Shown: positions 43,073 to 51,435 of the stretch, in pieces
How positions within the stretch are numbered: position 1 is the stretch's first letter
Layout of the letters: the number at the start of each line of letters is the position of its first letter
DNA from: Paraeggerthella hongkongensis
GTDB taxonomy: Bacteria; Actinomycetota; Coriobacteriia; Coriobacteriales; Eggerthellaceae
Assembly (NCBI RefSeq): GCF_003726035.1
Contig: NZ_QICD01000013.1
Coordinates: forward strand, 1 to 64,000
Reading direction: 5' to 3'
DNA: 64,000 bases
Notes under the pieces: generated by a model
The model's database searches: none
What the model was told of the DNA's origin: nothing
Seen by the model: only the letters and a program-made list of their open reading frames with translations
Made by a program: the position numbers and the translations under genes

Positions 43073-44512
43073 CTACGCCATGCCCAGCCAAACGGCCGCC
43101 TTCGGAGCGTACCCCATAACGAAAATGACCAGGATGAGCGTCGGAATGCCGAATTTCAGCCACGGAAGCGACCAGGCGGGGAACTTCAAACCCTTGCCCG
43201 TATCGGCTTCGGCCAGGAAGTTCTCCCAGCCCCAGCCGCTTTTCGTGACGCAGAACAGCACGAAGAACAGGCTGCCCAGCGGCAACAGGTTGTTCGACAC
43301 GATGAAGTCTTCAATGGACTGGATGTCGCCGATAGCCGGAACGGTCACGCCCGCTAGCACGTTGAATCCAAGGGCGCACGGCAGGCTGAGCACCGTCACC
43401 AGAATGGCCGTGCGAGCAACCGCCACCTTGCGGCTCCAACCCCACTTGTCCATAGACCAGCTGATCAGGTTCTCGAACACCGCGATGATGGTGGACAGGG
43501 CGGCAAAGCTCATGAACACGAAGAACAGCGCGCCCCACAACTGGCCCATGGGCATTTGGTTGAACACGCTCGGAAGCGTGACGAACACCAAGCCCGGACC
43601 GCTGCCCGGCTCGACCGCGAACGCGAAGCATGCAGGAAAGATGATAAGGCCGGCCATAAGGGCAACCGCCGTATCCAGGCCGCAGATGCGCAGCGCTTCG
43701 CCCGTGAGCGAGCGCTCTTTGCCGATGTAGCTGCCGAAGATCTCCATGGCAGCGATGCCCAGCGAGAGCGTGAAGAACGCCTGGCCCATGGCCGCGTACA
43801 CGGCATCGCCGAACGTAGCCCATTGTTCCGCAGGAGTTGCCCCGGCGAACAGCTTGCCAAAGTCGGGGATCAGGTAGAACTCAAGGCCCTCCAAGCCACC
43901 CGGCAGCGTAACGGCACGCGCCACCAGCACCACCATGATGCCCAGAAGGCACACCATCATCACCTTGGTGATGCGCTCGACGCCTTTCTGCAAGCCCAGG
44001 CTGCATACCAAGAAACCCAAAACGATGACCACCAGCATCCAGCCCACCAATTCGGTGGGGTTTGCCAGCATGTCGTTGAACACTTGGCCGACGCCCGCGC
44101 TATCAAGGCCGTTGAACGCACCGGTTCCCATTTTCACCACGAAGGACAACATCCAGCCGCCCACCGTAGTGTAGAACATCATGAGCACCATGCACCCGAT
44201 GTAGCCCCACCACGAGAACCAATGCCACTTCCGCGAAGGCTGCAGCGTGTCGAACGCAAGCGCCGCGCTCTTTTGGCTGGCGCGGCCCACGGCAAACTCC
44301 ATGACCATGACGGGCAGACCCAGAATTATCAAAAAGACCAGGTACATGAGCACGAAGGCCGCGCCGCCGTACTCGCCTACAATGTAGGGAAAACGCCAGA
44401 CGTTTCCCAAGCCGATAGCGCATCCGGCGCTGATCAGGATAAAACCCAACCGCGACGCAAATCGCTCACGGTCGGCGGTTTGCACGCCGCCCGTCCCCTT
44501 GCCCTCGCTCAT
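43073..44512 (-). CDS. Sodium-dependent transporter, NSS/SNF family
   Basis: A 479-residue LeuT-fold symporter with 12 helices. RLGFILISAGCAIGLGNVWRFPYIVGEYGG is the strongly conserved helix-1 substrate and Na+ site, and AAMEIFGSYIGKERSL and SFAALSTIIAVFENLI match later helices. It imports an amino acid or small amine with Na+. First gene of a two-gene unit with the acetamidase/formamidase. Confidence 0.93.
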   Translation of the reverse strand: MSEGKGTGGVQTADRERFASRLGFILISAGCAIGLGNVWRFPYIVGEYGGAAFVLMYLVFLIILGLPVMVMEFAVGRASQKSAALAFDTLQPSRKWHWFSWWGYIGCMVLMMFYTTVGGWMLSFVVKMGTGAFNGLDSAGVGQVFNDMLANPTELVGWMLVVIVLGFLVCSLGLQKGVERITKVMMVCLLGIMVVLVARAVTLPGGLEGLEFYLIPDFGKLFAGATPAEQWATFGDAVYAAMGQAFFTLSLGIAAMEIFGSYIGKERSLTGEALRICGLDTAVALMAGLIIFPACFAFAVEPGSGPGLVFVTLPSVFNQMPMGQLWGALFFVFMSFAALSTIIAVFENLISWSMDKWGWSRKVAVARTAILVTVLSLPCALGFNVLAGVTVPAIGDIQSIEDFIVSNNLLPLGSLFFVLFCVTKSGWGWENFLAEADTGKGLKFPAWSLPWLKFGIPTLILVIFVMGYAPKAAVWLGMA

Positions 44513-44766
44513 ACCACGCTCCTCTTGCAGATATTTGCACGCAACTGCCTGTTAGCAAAACGCTGCAATTGTAGCGCAAAAAAGTGGGAGAACCTGGCTG
44601 CAAGCCGCAATGTGCCTGATCGATCGGGCGAAACGACCGAGACAACCTGCGCGGTCGGGAGGGCGGCGGGCCGGAGACCGGGGTTGGAGGCTGGGCAGCA
44701 GCCGAAGACGGAGGCGGGGAGCGTCCACAATCGAGGGCGGAGGCGCGGTTGAAAGCGGGACGTGCT

Positions 44767-45315
44767 CTAGCGCAGGTCTTTCGAGGCTTGCGCGAGCCTG
44801 CGCTCGATGACCAGGTCGCCAACGCCCTTCACGATAAGCAGCACGCCAAGCATCAGGACGAATGCCGCCGTGGTTTCGAAGGGGTTGACCACGATAACCA
44901 CGCCGCCGATGGCCACGGCGGCGCTTATCACCAGCGAAGCGATCCACGTGCTGCCCTGATATGCGCGCAGCTCGATGGAGCGAATCGCGTTCACAACACC
45001 GCCGACAAGCAGCAGAATGCCCAAGATCAGCGAGAAGAACCCGGCAACGGCCTGCGGAAACAAAAACACGAGCAGCGCCAAGACCAGCAGCACGACCGCG
45101 CTCGTAAGCACTCCGGCAGACCGGTAACGACCGCTCGAGGAACGAAAGTAGGAAAACAGCGACGCAGCACCGGAAACAGCAAGGTACAAAGCCAGCAGGT
45201 AGACCACGGTGAGTACCGTCGCCCCCGGCCAAAACGCCAAAAGCAAACCCAGCGCAATGGACAGAACAGCCTGCACCAAAATATTGGAACGGATTACGTC
45301 GATGAACGACTTCAT
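44767..45315 (-). CDS. DUF308/HdeD-family membrane protein
   Basis: A 182-residue protein with six hydrophobic segments arranged as three similar pairs, as in HdeD. Repeated motifs such as ALSIALGLLLAFWPG and VNPFETTAAFVLMLGVLLIVKGV are typical. HdeD is linked to acid resistance in enterobacteria; in Actinobacteria the role is unknown. It ends with a basic tail (IERRLAQASKDLR). Good ribosome binding site GGAGG before the ATG. Confidence 0.87.
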   Translation of the reverse strand: MKSFIDVIRSNILVQAVLSIALGLLLAFWPGATVLTVVYLLALYLAVSGAASLFSYFRSSSGRYRSAGVLTSAVVLLVLALLVFLFPQAVAGFFSLILGILLLVGGVVNAIRSIELRAYQGSTWIASLVISAAVAIGGVVIVVNPFETTAAFVLMLGVLLIVKGVGDLVIERRLAQASKDLR

Positions 45316-45738
45316 AACTTGCCTCCATCTGATTGGCGATTTGTCGAGCTACCTGCATCATACCCCCGGATGAACGTACGACATGAAACTGATGAACGGC
45401 GGTTTTCTTCACGCAACGCGCCTCAACAAGCAGAACCTTGCTGGAGAACGCATTGCACCAGACCGGATGCGTCGCGTCGACACTTAACGCAGAGAATCCG
45501 AAGCAAACTCTCGCCTGACTGGATTGAGGCTATTCGCCTGCTACGCATCGAGCCGAACTCGTGCGCCCATACGCAGTGAACACCACGCCGATCCAGTCGA
45601 AGCCGCATCCCAATTATGAACATTTTATGAATTGCTAGAAATCGTTTGCTTCTTATGATGAATGCTAGTAATATTCATTTTCGCCGCTTTTCCTGTTTGA
45701 AGGCACTTCGGGCAGGAAGGGTAGGCGCAACACAATGT
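45316..45738. other. Intergenic region before the initiator tRNA
   Basis: About 420 bases with no supported gene. Its right part becomes AT-rich and holds the tRNA promoter (45646-45674). Confidence 0.5.
45646..45674 (+). promoter_or_regulatory. Promoter of the initiator tRNA gene
   Basis: TTGCTT (45646-45651), 17-base spacer, TAATAT (45669-45674). Transcription would begin about 55-60 bases before the tRNA. Confidence 0.55.
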
Positions 45739-45815
45739 TGCGGGGTGGAGCAGTCTGGTAGCTCGCCGGGCTCATAACCCGGAGGTCATAGGTTCAAATC
45801 CTGTCCCCGCGACCA
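45739..45815 (+). tRNA. Initiator tRNA-fMet (CAU)
   Basis: A 77-base cloverleaf with encoded CCA. The anticodon loop CTCATAA is carried on the stem CCGGG/CCCGG, which includes the three consecutive G-C pairs that mark initiator tRNAs. The D-arm and T-arm (GGTTCAAATCC) are standard. Position 1 is U facing G72, a weak pair where E. coli has a C-A mismatch. It stands alone and marks the last core-like feature before the accessory DNA. Confidence 0.95.
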
Positions 45816-45823
45816 AACGTTAC

Positions 45824-45861
45824 AGCAGGTCAGCCAACAAAAACGGCTGGCCTGCTTTGTT
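45824..45861 (+). terminator. Terminator after the initiator tRNA
   Basis: AGCAGGTCAGCC and GGCTGGCCTGCT pair over 12 positions (one G-U) around AACAAAAAC, followed by TTGTTATAT. Directly after the tRNA CCA end. Confidence 0.75.
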
Positions 45862-45973
45862 ATATACCGCCACTTTCTGGGTGTGAATGGGGTGTGAATA
45901 GTTAAGTAACGTTTTTAATACAATTCAAAACTTGAAACGCATTTTTGAACCTTTAATCCAAGTTCACTCGTTT

Positions 45974-46018
45974 CTTAGCCAGTTGCTAAGGTTCTGCGCC
46001 GCAGATACGTATATACTT
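45974..46018 (+). promoter_or_regulatory. Dyad and TATACT box before the RHH-hsdR-hsdM operon
   Basis: CTTAGC (45974-45979) and GCTAAG (45985-45990) form a 6-bp dyad; TATACT lies at 46013-46018, preceded by the palindrome TACGTA. The small RHH protein encoded next could bind here. A clear -35 box is not evident. Confidence 0.35.
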
Positions 46019-46052
46019 TGTATTGCATAACGATGCAGGGGACGGAGGCGGT

Positions 46053-46265
46053 ATGGCAACAGATACCTTTGCTGATTTAGTAACCAAAGGGGCGACCGAT
46101 ACAGAGCAGAAACGGCATTTGGCCGAGGGCGGTCAAATAGCAATTACACTGCGCGTCCCCAAGAACCTTAAAGAGGCTGCCCAAGAGCAGGCGTCGCTAA
46201 AAGGAATGAGCTTCAGTGCCTATATGCGCACCTGTCTTATTCATGATCTAACAGGGGGCGAGTAA
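46053..46265 (+). CDS. Small ribbon-helix-helix-type protein upstream of hsdR
   Basis: A 70-residue protein. The C-terminal half IAITLRVPKNLKEAAQEQASLKGMSFSAYMR looks like an Arc/MetJ ribbon-helix-helix unit (beta strand, then two helices). Its stop codon is two bases before the hsdR start, so it leads the restriction operon. It may be an autoregulator of the operon; that is inference. GGAGG at 46044-46048 supports the ATG at 46053. Base composition is AT-richer than the chromosome to the left. Confidence 0.75.
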   Translation: MATDTFADLVTKGATDTEQKRHLAEGGQIAITLRVPKNLKEAAQEQASLKGMSFSAYMRTCLIHDLTGGE

Positions 46266-46266
46266 G

Positions 46267-49200
46267 ATGGGCCAGCTTGACTACGCCGTAACCGGAATAC
46301 ATATGAACGAGGACTTCTACGAGCAAGCCATCATAGAGTACTTCACCTCATACCTAGGCTATGAATATCTACATGGGCCTGATGTTGCTCGCACTTCCGA
46401 AAAGTACGACGACGTTTTTATTCCCGAAGTGCTACCGGCCGCTTTGCGCAAAATAAATCCAGGCCTTCCTGCGCAAGCTATTCAAGAAGCAATCTTTAAG
46501 CTAAACAATACAGAAACTGGCAAGCTGGAGATTCGCAACGAACGTTTCAATGATTATCTTCAGTCTGGTGTCGAGGTTAGGTACTTTGACGGCAAGCAGG
46601 ATCGAGATGATATTGTCTATCTCCTTGATTACGAGAATCCTGAAAACAATATCTTCCAAGTCGTTAATCAATGGACCTTTGTTGAATACTCCGAAAAGCG
46701 GCCTGATGTCATCATTTTCGTTAACGGCATGCCGTTAGTGATGTTTGAGCTCAAGTCGCCATCGCGTGAAGAAACCGATGCGTCGGATGCCTATCTGCAG
46801 CTACGTAATTACATGCAGCATATTCCCAGCCTATTTGTTCCTAATGTCTTTTGCGTGATGAGCGACATGGCCGACACTCGCGTCGGCACCATTACCGCAA
46901 CTGAAGACAGATTCGTTGAATGGAAAAGTGCGGATGGCGATTACGCCAATACGCAGTACGCAAATTATGAAACAATGCTAGAAGGCATGTTCCACAAAGA
47001 TCGTCTTCTGGATATCATCCGTAACTTCATTTGTTTCAATAACACCAATGAGAAAACCATCAAGATCCTTGCGGCATACCACCAGTATTTTGCAGTGCAT
47101 AAGGCTGCAACGCGCGCTGTGGAAGCCGTAGAGGGTGATGGAAAAATTGGTGTTTTCTGGCACACTCAAGGCAGCGGCAAATCTCTGTCTATGGTGTTTT
47201 TGGCCCACATGCTGCAGGACGCGCTTAACAGTCCGACTATCGTCGTCATCACCGACAGGAACGACCTCGACGACCAGCTTTATGGACAGTTCAGTCGTTG
47301 CAAGGACTTTCTGCGCCAGACACCCGAGAATGCAAAAAGTAGGGAGCACTTGAAAAGCTTGCTTTTGGATCGAGAGGCCAACGGCATCATCTTCACTACC
47401 ATGCAGAAGTTTATGGATGGAGAAGAACCGCTGTGCGACAGAGACAACGTAGTCGTCATGGTGGATGAGGCACACCGTGGCCAATATGGTCTGACAGAGA
47501 AGATGGATGCCGAAGGCAATGTGAGCATTGGTGCCGCCATGCTGGTTCGCAAGGCGCTCCCCAATGCCTCATATATCGGCTTTACTGGCACGCCAATCTC
47601 AACAGAGGACAAGAATACCCGCGAGATATTTGGTGATTACATCGACGTATACGACATGACTCAGGCGGTTGAGGATAATGCGACACGCCCAGTCTATTAC
47701 GAAAGTCGCGTTGTTGCGCTGCATCTCGACAAGAACGTACTTGAGCAGCTTGACAATGAATACGCTGAGTTTGCGCGAAACGCTGATGAGGCAAGCGTCG
47801 AGAGGTCCAAGCACACCATGGCAGGATTGGAGGGAGTTCTTTCTGCTCCAGAAACCATAGAGGCATTGTGTAGCGACATAGTGAACCACTACGAGCAAAA
47901 CCGATCTGATATCCTCACCGGAAAAGCGCTTGTCGTGGCCTACTCAAGACCAGTAGCAATGAAGATCTACGAAGAGATTTTACGCATGCGACCTGAATGG
48001 AAAGAGAAGGTCGGCGTTGTAATGACAATGGGCAATCAGGACCCCGAAGAATGGTTCAAAGTCTGCGGTGGCAAAGAACATAAGAAGGAAATGGAGCGAC
48101 GTTTCAAGTCTGATGATGACTCTCTTAAAATAGCTATCGTAGTAGACATGTGGCTGACCGGATTTGATGTGCCCTCGCTAGCAACCATGTACGTGTTTAA
48201 GCCCATGAAGGGGCACAACTTAATGCAGGCTATTGCCCGTGTCAACCGTGTCTACAAAGGCAAGGAGGGCGGCCTGGTCGTTGACTACATAGGAATTGCC
48301 AACGCACTAAAGCAGGCTATGAAGGACTACACCAATCGTGACCAGCATAACTATGGGGACATGGATATTGCGGCTACCGCTTATCCGAAGTTCTTGGAAA
48401 AGCTTGATGTATGCCGCGATATTCTTTACGGCTTTAACTACACGGAGAAAGTGTTTACGGACAGCAAGGTTCAGCTCGCTCGCCTGATCAGCGACGGCAC
48501 TGACTGGCTGTTAGATCCAAAGCATGCCGATGAAATGGAAGATTTCCTAAAGCAGTCGCAGCTTATGGGTCAGGCATTAAGCCTCTGCAAGAGCCTGGTA
48601 TCAAAAGAGGACCAGCATGAGGCTGCTTACTTGTCGGTTTTGCGCGTGCAGGTGCTGCGTATCACTGGTCGCACTGGGACTGGTGGCAATGGTATGACCT
48701 ACAAAGAGTTCAACGAGCGTGTCGCCGCTATTTTGGAGCAATCGGTCCAAACAGAAGGTGTCGTTAATATTTTCGACAAAGACGAAGTCGAGATTTCCCT
48801 GTTCGATGAAGCTTTCCTGCAGGAACTCGCGCAGATGAAACAGAAGAATATTGCTGTTGAAACCCTGAAAAGACTAATCAAGGAGCAGGTGAAAAGCTAT
48901 TCAAGGCGCAGCGTTGTTAAAGCGAATAAGTTCAGTGAAATGCTGCAATCTGCCGTGAATGGATATCTAAACGGTATGCTAACCAATGCTGAGGTTATCG
49001 AAGAGCTCCTAGCAATGGCGCACGACATGATGACGGATCGCGAAGAGGGCACGAAACTAGGGCTGGATGATGAAGAGCTTGCCTTTTATGACGCCCTTAC
49101 CAAGCCGCAGGCCGTAAAAGACTTTTACGATAACGATCAATTAGTTGCCATAACCCGAGAGCTTACCGAGGCAATGCGAACTAGTGCGACAATAGATTGG

Positions 49201-49350
49201 CAGGAAAAGCAAAGTGCTAGGGCGGGAATGCGCCGTCGTATCAAGCGTTTGTTGAAAAAGTACAAATACCCGCCTGAGGGTGTTGATGACGCAATGGAAA
49301 CCGTAATGGCGCAGTGTGAGCTGTGGGCCGATACCAAAGTATATGAATAG
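46267..49350 (+). CDS. hsdR: Type I restriction enzyme R subunit (HsdR)
   Basis: A 1027-residue motor/nuclease subunit. N-terminal PD-(D/E)XK nuclease: RPDVIIFVNGMPLVMFELKSP around residues 145-166, with the ELK at about 162. Superfamily 2 helicase motifs follow: Walker A TQGSGKS (about 299), VDEAHRGQ, FTGTPIS and the C-terminal ARVNRVYKGK motif VI. With HsdM and HsdS it translocates and cuts DNA unmethylated at the target. It appears intact and of normal length. Codon use is AT-richer than the chromosomal genes, a sign of transfer. Confidence 0.96.
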   Translation: MGQLDYAVTGIHMNEDFYEQAIIEYFTSYLGYEYLHGPDVARTSEKYDDVFIPEVLPAALRKINPGLPAQAIQEAIFKLNNTETGKLEIRNERFNDYLQSGVEVRYFDGKQDRDDIVYLLDYENPENNIFQVVNQWTFVEYSEKRPDVIIFVNGMPLVMFELKSPSREETDASDAYLQLRNYMQHIPSLFVPNVFCVMSDMADTRVGTITATEDRFVEWKSADGDYANTQYANYETMLEGMFHKDRLLDIIRNFICFNNTNEKTIKILAAYHQYFAVHKAATRAVEAVEGDGKIGVFWHTQGSGKSLSMVFLAHMLQDALNSPTIVVITDRNDLDDQLYGQFSRCKDFLRQTPENAKSREHLKSLLLDREANGIIFTTMQKFMDGEEPLCDRDNVVVMVDEAHRGQYGLTEKMDAEGNVSIGAAMLVRKALPNASYIGFTGTPISTEDKNTREIFGDYIDVYDMTQAVEDNATRPVYYESRVVALHLDKNVLEQLDNEYAEFARNADEASVERSKHTMAGLEGVLSAPETIEALCSDIVNHYEQNRSDILTGKALVVAYSRPVAMKIYEEILRMRPEWKEKVGVVMTMGNQDPEEWFKVCGGKEHKKEMERRFKSDDDSLKIAIVVDMWLTGFDVPSLATMYVFKPMKGHNLMQAIARVNRVYKGKEGGLVVDYIGIANALKQAMKDYTNRDQHNYGDMDIAATAYPKFLEKLDVCRDILYGFNYTEKVFTDSKVQLARLISDGTDWLLDPKHADEMEDFLKQSQLMGQALSLCKSLVSKEDQHEAAYLSVLRVQVLRITGRTGTGGNGMTYKEFNERVAAILEQSVQTEGVVNIFDKDEVEISLFDEAFLQELAQMKQKNIAVETLKRLIKEQVKSYSRRSVVKANKFSEMLQSAVNGYLNGMLTNAEVIEELLAMAHDMMTDREEGTKLGLDDEELAFYDALTKPQAVKDFYDNDQLVAITRELTEAMRTSATIDWQEKQSARAGMRRRIKRLLKKYKYPPEGVDDAMETVMAQCELWADTKVYE

Positions 49351-49355
49351 GAAAG

Positions 49356-50867
49356 ATGATGGCGAAGAAAACGGACAATACGGCAAACATTGGTTTCGAA
49401 GAGCAGATTTGGAAGGCAGCTGATAAGCTTCGTGGAAACATTGATGCTTCTGAATACAAAAACGTTGTTCTGGGCCTTATCTTTCTAAAGTACATTTCTG
49501 ATAAATTCGATCAGCGCTACCAACAACTTGTAGACGAGGGTGAAGGCTTCGAAGAAGATCGCGATGAATACACCTGCGACAATATTTTCTTTGTGCCCGA
49601 GAATGCACGTTGGAGTGTTATTGCCACTGCTGCACACACTCCCGAAATTGGCAAGGTTATCGACGACGCTATGCGCGCAATCGAATCAGAAAACGCAAAG
49701 CTGAAGGGCATCCTGCCTAAGAATTTTGCACGGCAGGAGCTTGATAAGCGTAGGCTCGGCGAAGTTGTCGATCTGTTCACTAACGTAAAGATGGCAGAAA
49801 AGGGCGACACCCGCGACATCCTAGGGCGCACCTATGAATACTGCCTATCAAAATTTGCCGAAGCAGAAGGCAAAAATGCTGGGGAGTTCTATACTCCAGC
49901 CTGCATCGTTAAGACCTTGGTAGAGGTAATCCAGCCATATCATGGTCGCGTGTACGACCCTTGCTGTGGGTCGGGCGGCATGTTCGTGCAGTCTGCTGAA
50001 TTCGTAAAACACCATCAAGGCAATATCGATGACATTGCCATCTATGGCCAGGAAAGCAACCCCACTACCTGGAAGATGGCCACGATGAACCTGGCTATTC
50101 GCGGCATTGATGCCGATTTGGGAAGCTTTAATGCGGATACGTTCTTCGACGATTGCCATAAAGACAAGCGTTTTGACTTCGTGATGGCAAACCCGCCTTT
50201 CAATCTAAGCGATTGGGGCGGCGATAAGCTGAAAGAGGATCCGCGTTGGGACTATGGCATTCCTCCGGAGGGCAACGCTAACTTTGCCTGGATGCAGCAC
50301 ATGATCCACCACCTAAACTCTACTGGGCGCATGGGTATGGTTCTTGCAAATGGATCCCTGTCCTCTCAGTCCAGCGGAGAAGGTGACATCCGTCGCAAGA
50401 TCATCGAGGCAGACTTAATTGAGGGCATTATTGCAATGCCTGGCCAGTTGTTCTACAGCACGGGTATTCCTGTAAGTCTCTGGATCGTAAGCAAGCGCAA
50501 AGAGCAGCCTGGAAAGACGTTGTTTGTTGATGCTCGCGAGATGGGCACCATGGTTACCCGTAAGCTGCGCGAGTTCACCGAAGAGGATATCGCCAAGGTT
50601 GCTAAAGTGTTTGACGACTTCCGTGCTGGAAGCCTTGAAGACGAGAAAGGCTTTTGCGCGGCGGTTGGCATCGAAGATATTGCAAAGCAGGATTACATTT
50701 TGACCCCTGGTCGCTATGTTGGTATCGCTGATGCTGAAGAGGACGATGAGCCCTTTGAAGAAAAGATGACTCGTTTGACTGGCGAACTTGGCAAGATGTT
50801 CGAAGAATCCAATCGTCTCCAAGAGCAGATTAAAAAGAATCTGGGGGCAATCGGCTATGAGTTCTAA
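49356..50867 (+). CDS. hsdM: Type I DNA methyltransferase subunit (HsdM)
   Basis: A 503-residue N6-adenine methyltransferase subunit. An N-terminal HsdM_N helical domain precedes the AdoMet motif VYDPCCGSGGMF (about 202) and the catalytic NPPFNLSDWGGDKL (about 278). The ATG lies five bases after hsdR. The 3' end overlaps the following hsdS half by 11 bases. Methylation and restriction specificity depend entirely on the HsdS partner, which is rearranged here. Confidence 0.96.
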   Translation: MMAKKTDNTANIGFEEQIWKAADKLRGNIDASEYKNVVLGLIFLKYISDKFDQRYQQLVDEGEGFEEDRDEYTCDNIFFVPENARWSVIATAAHTPEIGKVIDDAMRAIESENAKLKGILPKNFARQELDKRRLGEVVDLFTNVKMAEKGDTRDILGRTYEYCLSKFAEAEGKNAGEFYTPACIVKTLVEVIQPYHGRVYDPCCGSGGMFVQSAEFVKHHQGNIDDIAIYGQESNPTTWKMATMNLAIRGIDADLGSFNADTFFDDCHKDKRFDFVMANPPFNLSDWGGDKLKEDPRWDYGIPPEGNANFAWMQHMIHHLNSTGRMGMVLANGSLSSQSSGEGDIRRKIIEADLIEGIIAMPGQLFYSTGIPVSLWIVSKRKEQPGKTLFVDAREMGTMVTRKLREFTEEDIAKVAKVFDDFRAGSLEDEKGFCAAVGIEDIAKQDYILTPGRYVGIADAEEDDEPFEEKMTRLTGELGKMFEESNRLQEQIKKNLGAIGYEF

Positions 50868-51435
50868 GCATTCCTTGGGAGACCTCTGTACTTTTGCGCG
50901 TGGTGCGAGCACACCACGCGCCAGGATGTACGAGAATGGTGACTATCTCTATATTCACTATGGCGATTTGTATAAAGGTTTTGATACGTCGATAGATGTT
51001 GAATCACCACAAAAACCAATCCCGTATATCACAAAAGACGAAAAAATCAGACCCTCTCAAGAACTTAGGGATCAGGATATTGTTTACGTGTTGACGTCAG
51101 AAACGATTGATGATTTGGGTCATGCTTACCTATTCAATAATCCGAGAAATCTGCCTGCAGTTGCTGGGACTGAAACAACGATTATGCGCGTTAAAGACCA
51201 GGGCCTCATATTGCCCCCATACTTAAACTACCTGGCGCAGACCCCTAGGTTTAAAGCCCTATTAAGACAGTACGTTAAGGGGATGAAGGTGTTTCGAGTG
51301 CATCCCAGTGACCTTGCAAGAATCGAAATAAGCCTTCCTGATCTTCGCACGCAACAAAAAATTGTCTCCTTTGTTGATTCGATGCGCTACCAGGAACTGG
51401 TTCTCGTTAAGCTAAATGATTATTTAGCTGCGTAA
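50857..51435 (+). CDS. hsdS: Half-length specificity subunit HsdS (one target-recognition domain)
   Basis: A 192-residue protein containing one target-recognition domain (about 1-155) and the first central coiled-coil region (LPDLRTQQKIVSFVDSMRYQ). It stops right after LNDYLAA, inside recombination site A, where a complete HsdS would continue into the second domain. The start overlaps hsdM by 11 bases, so this is the expressed slot. The truncation looks like a configuration of an invertible locus, not decay: fusion to the inverted partners at sites B or D stays in frame and gives about 413 or 416 residues. A half HsdS may still work as a dimer. Confidence 0.9.
   Translation: MSSKHSLGDLCTFARGASTPRARMYENGDYLYIHYGDLYKGFDTSIDVESPQKPIPYITKDEKIRPSQELRDQDIVYVLTSETIDDLGHAYLFNNPRNLPAVAGTETTIMRVKDQGLILPPYLNYLAQTPRFKALLRQYVKGMKVFRVHPSDLARIEISLPDLRTQQKIVSFVDSMRYQELVLVKLNDYLAA

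Noticed and set aside
45739-45815. tRNA-fMet 3' end as proven attachment site of the island
   Set aside because: No second copy of the tRNA 3' end is seen in the window and no integrase adjoins the tRNA; it stays a possibility only.
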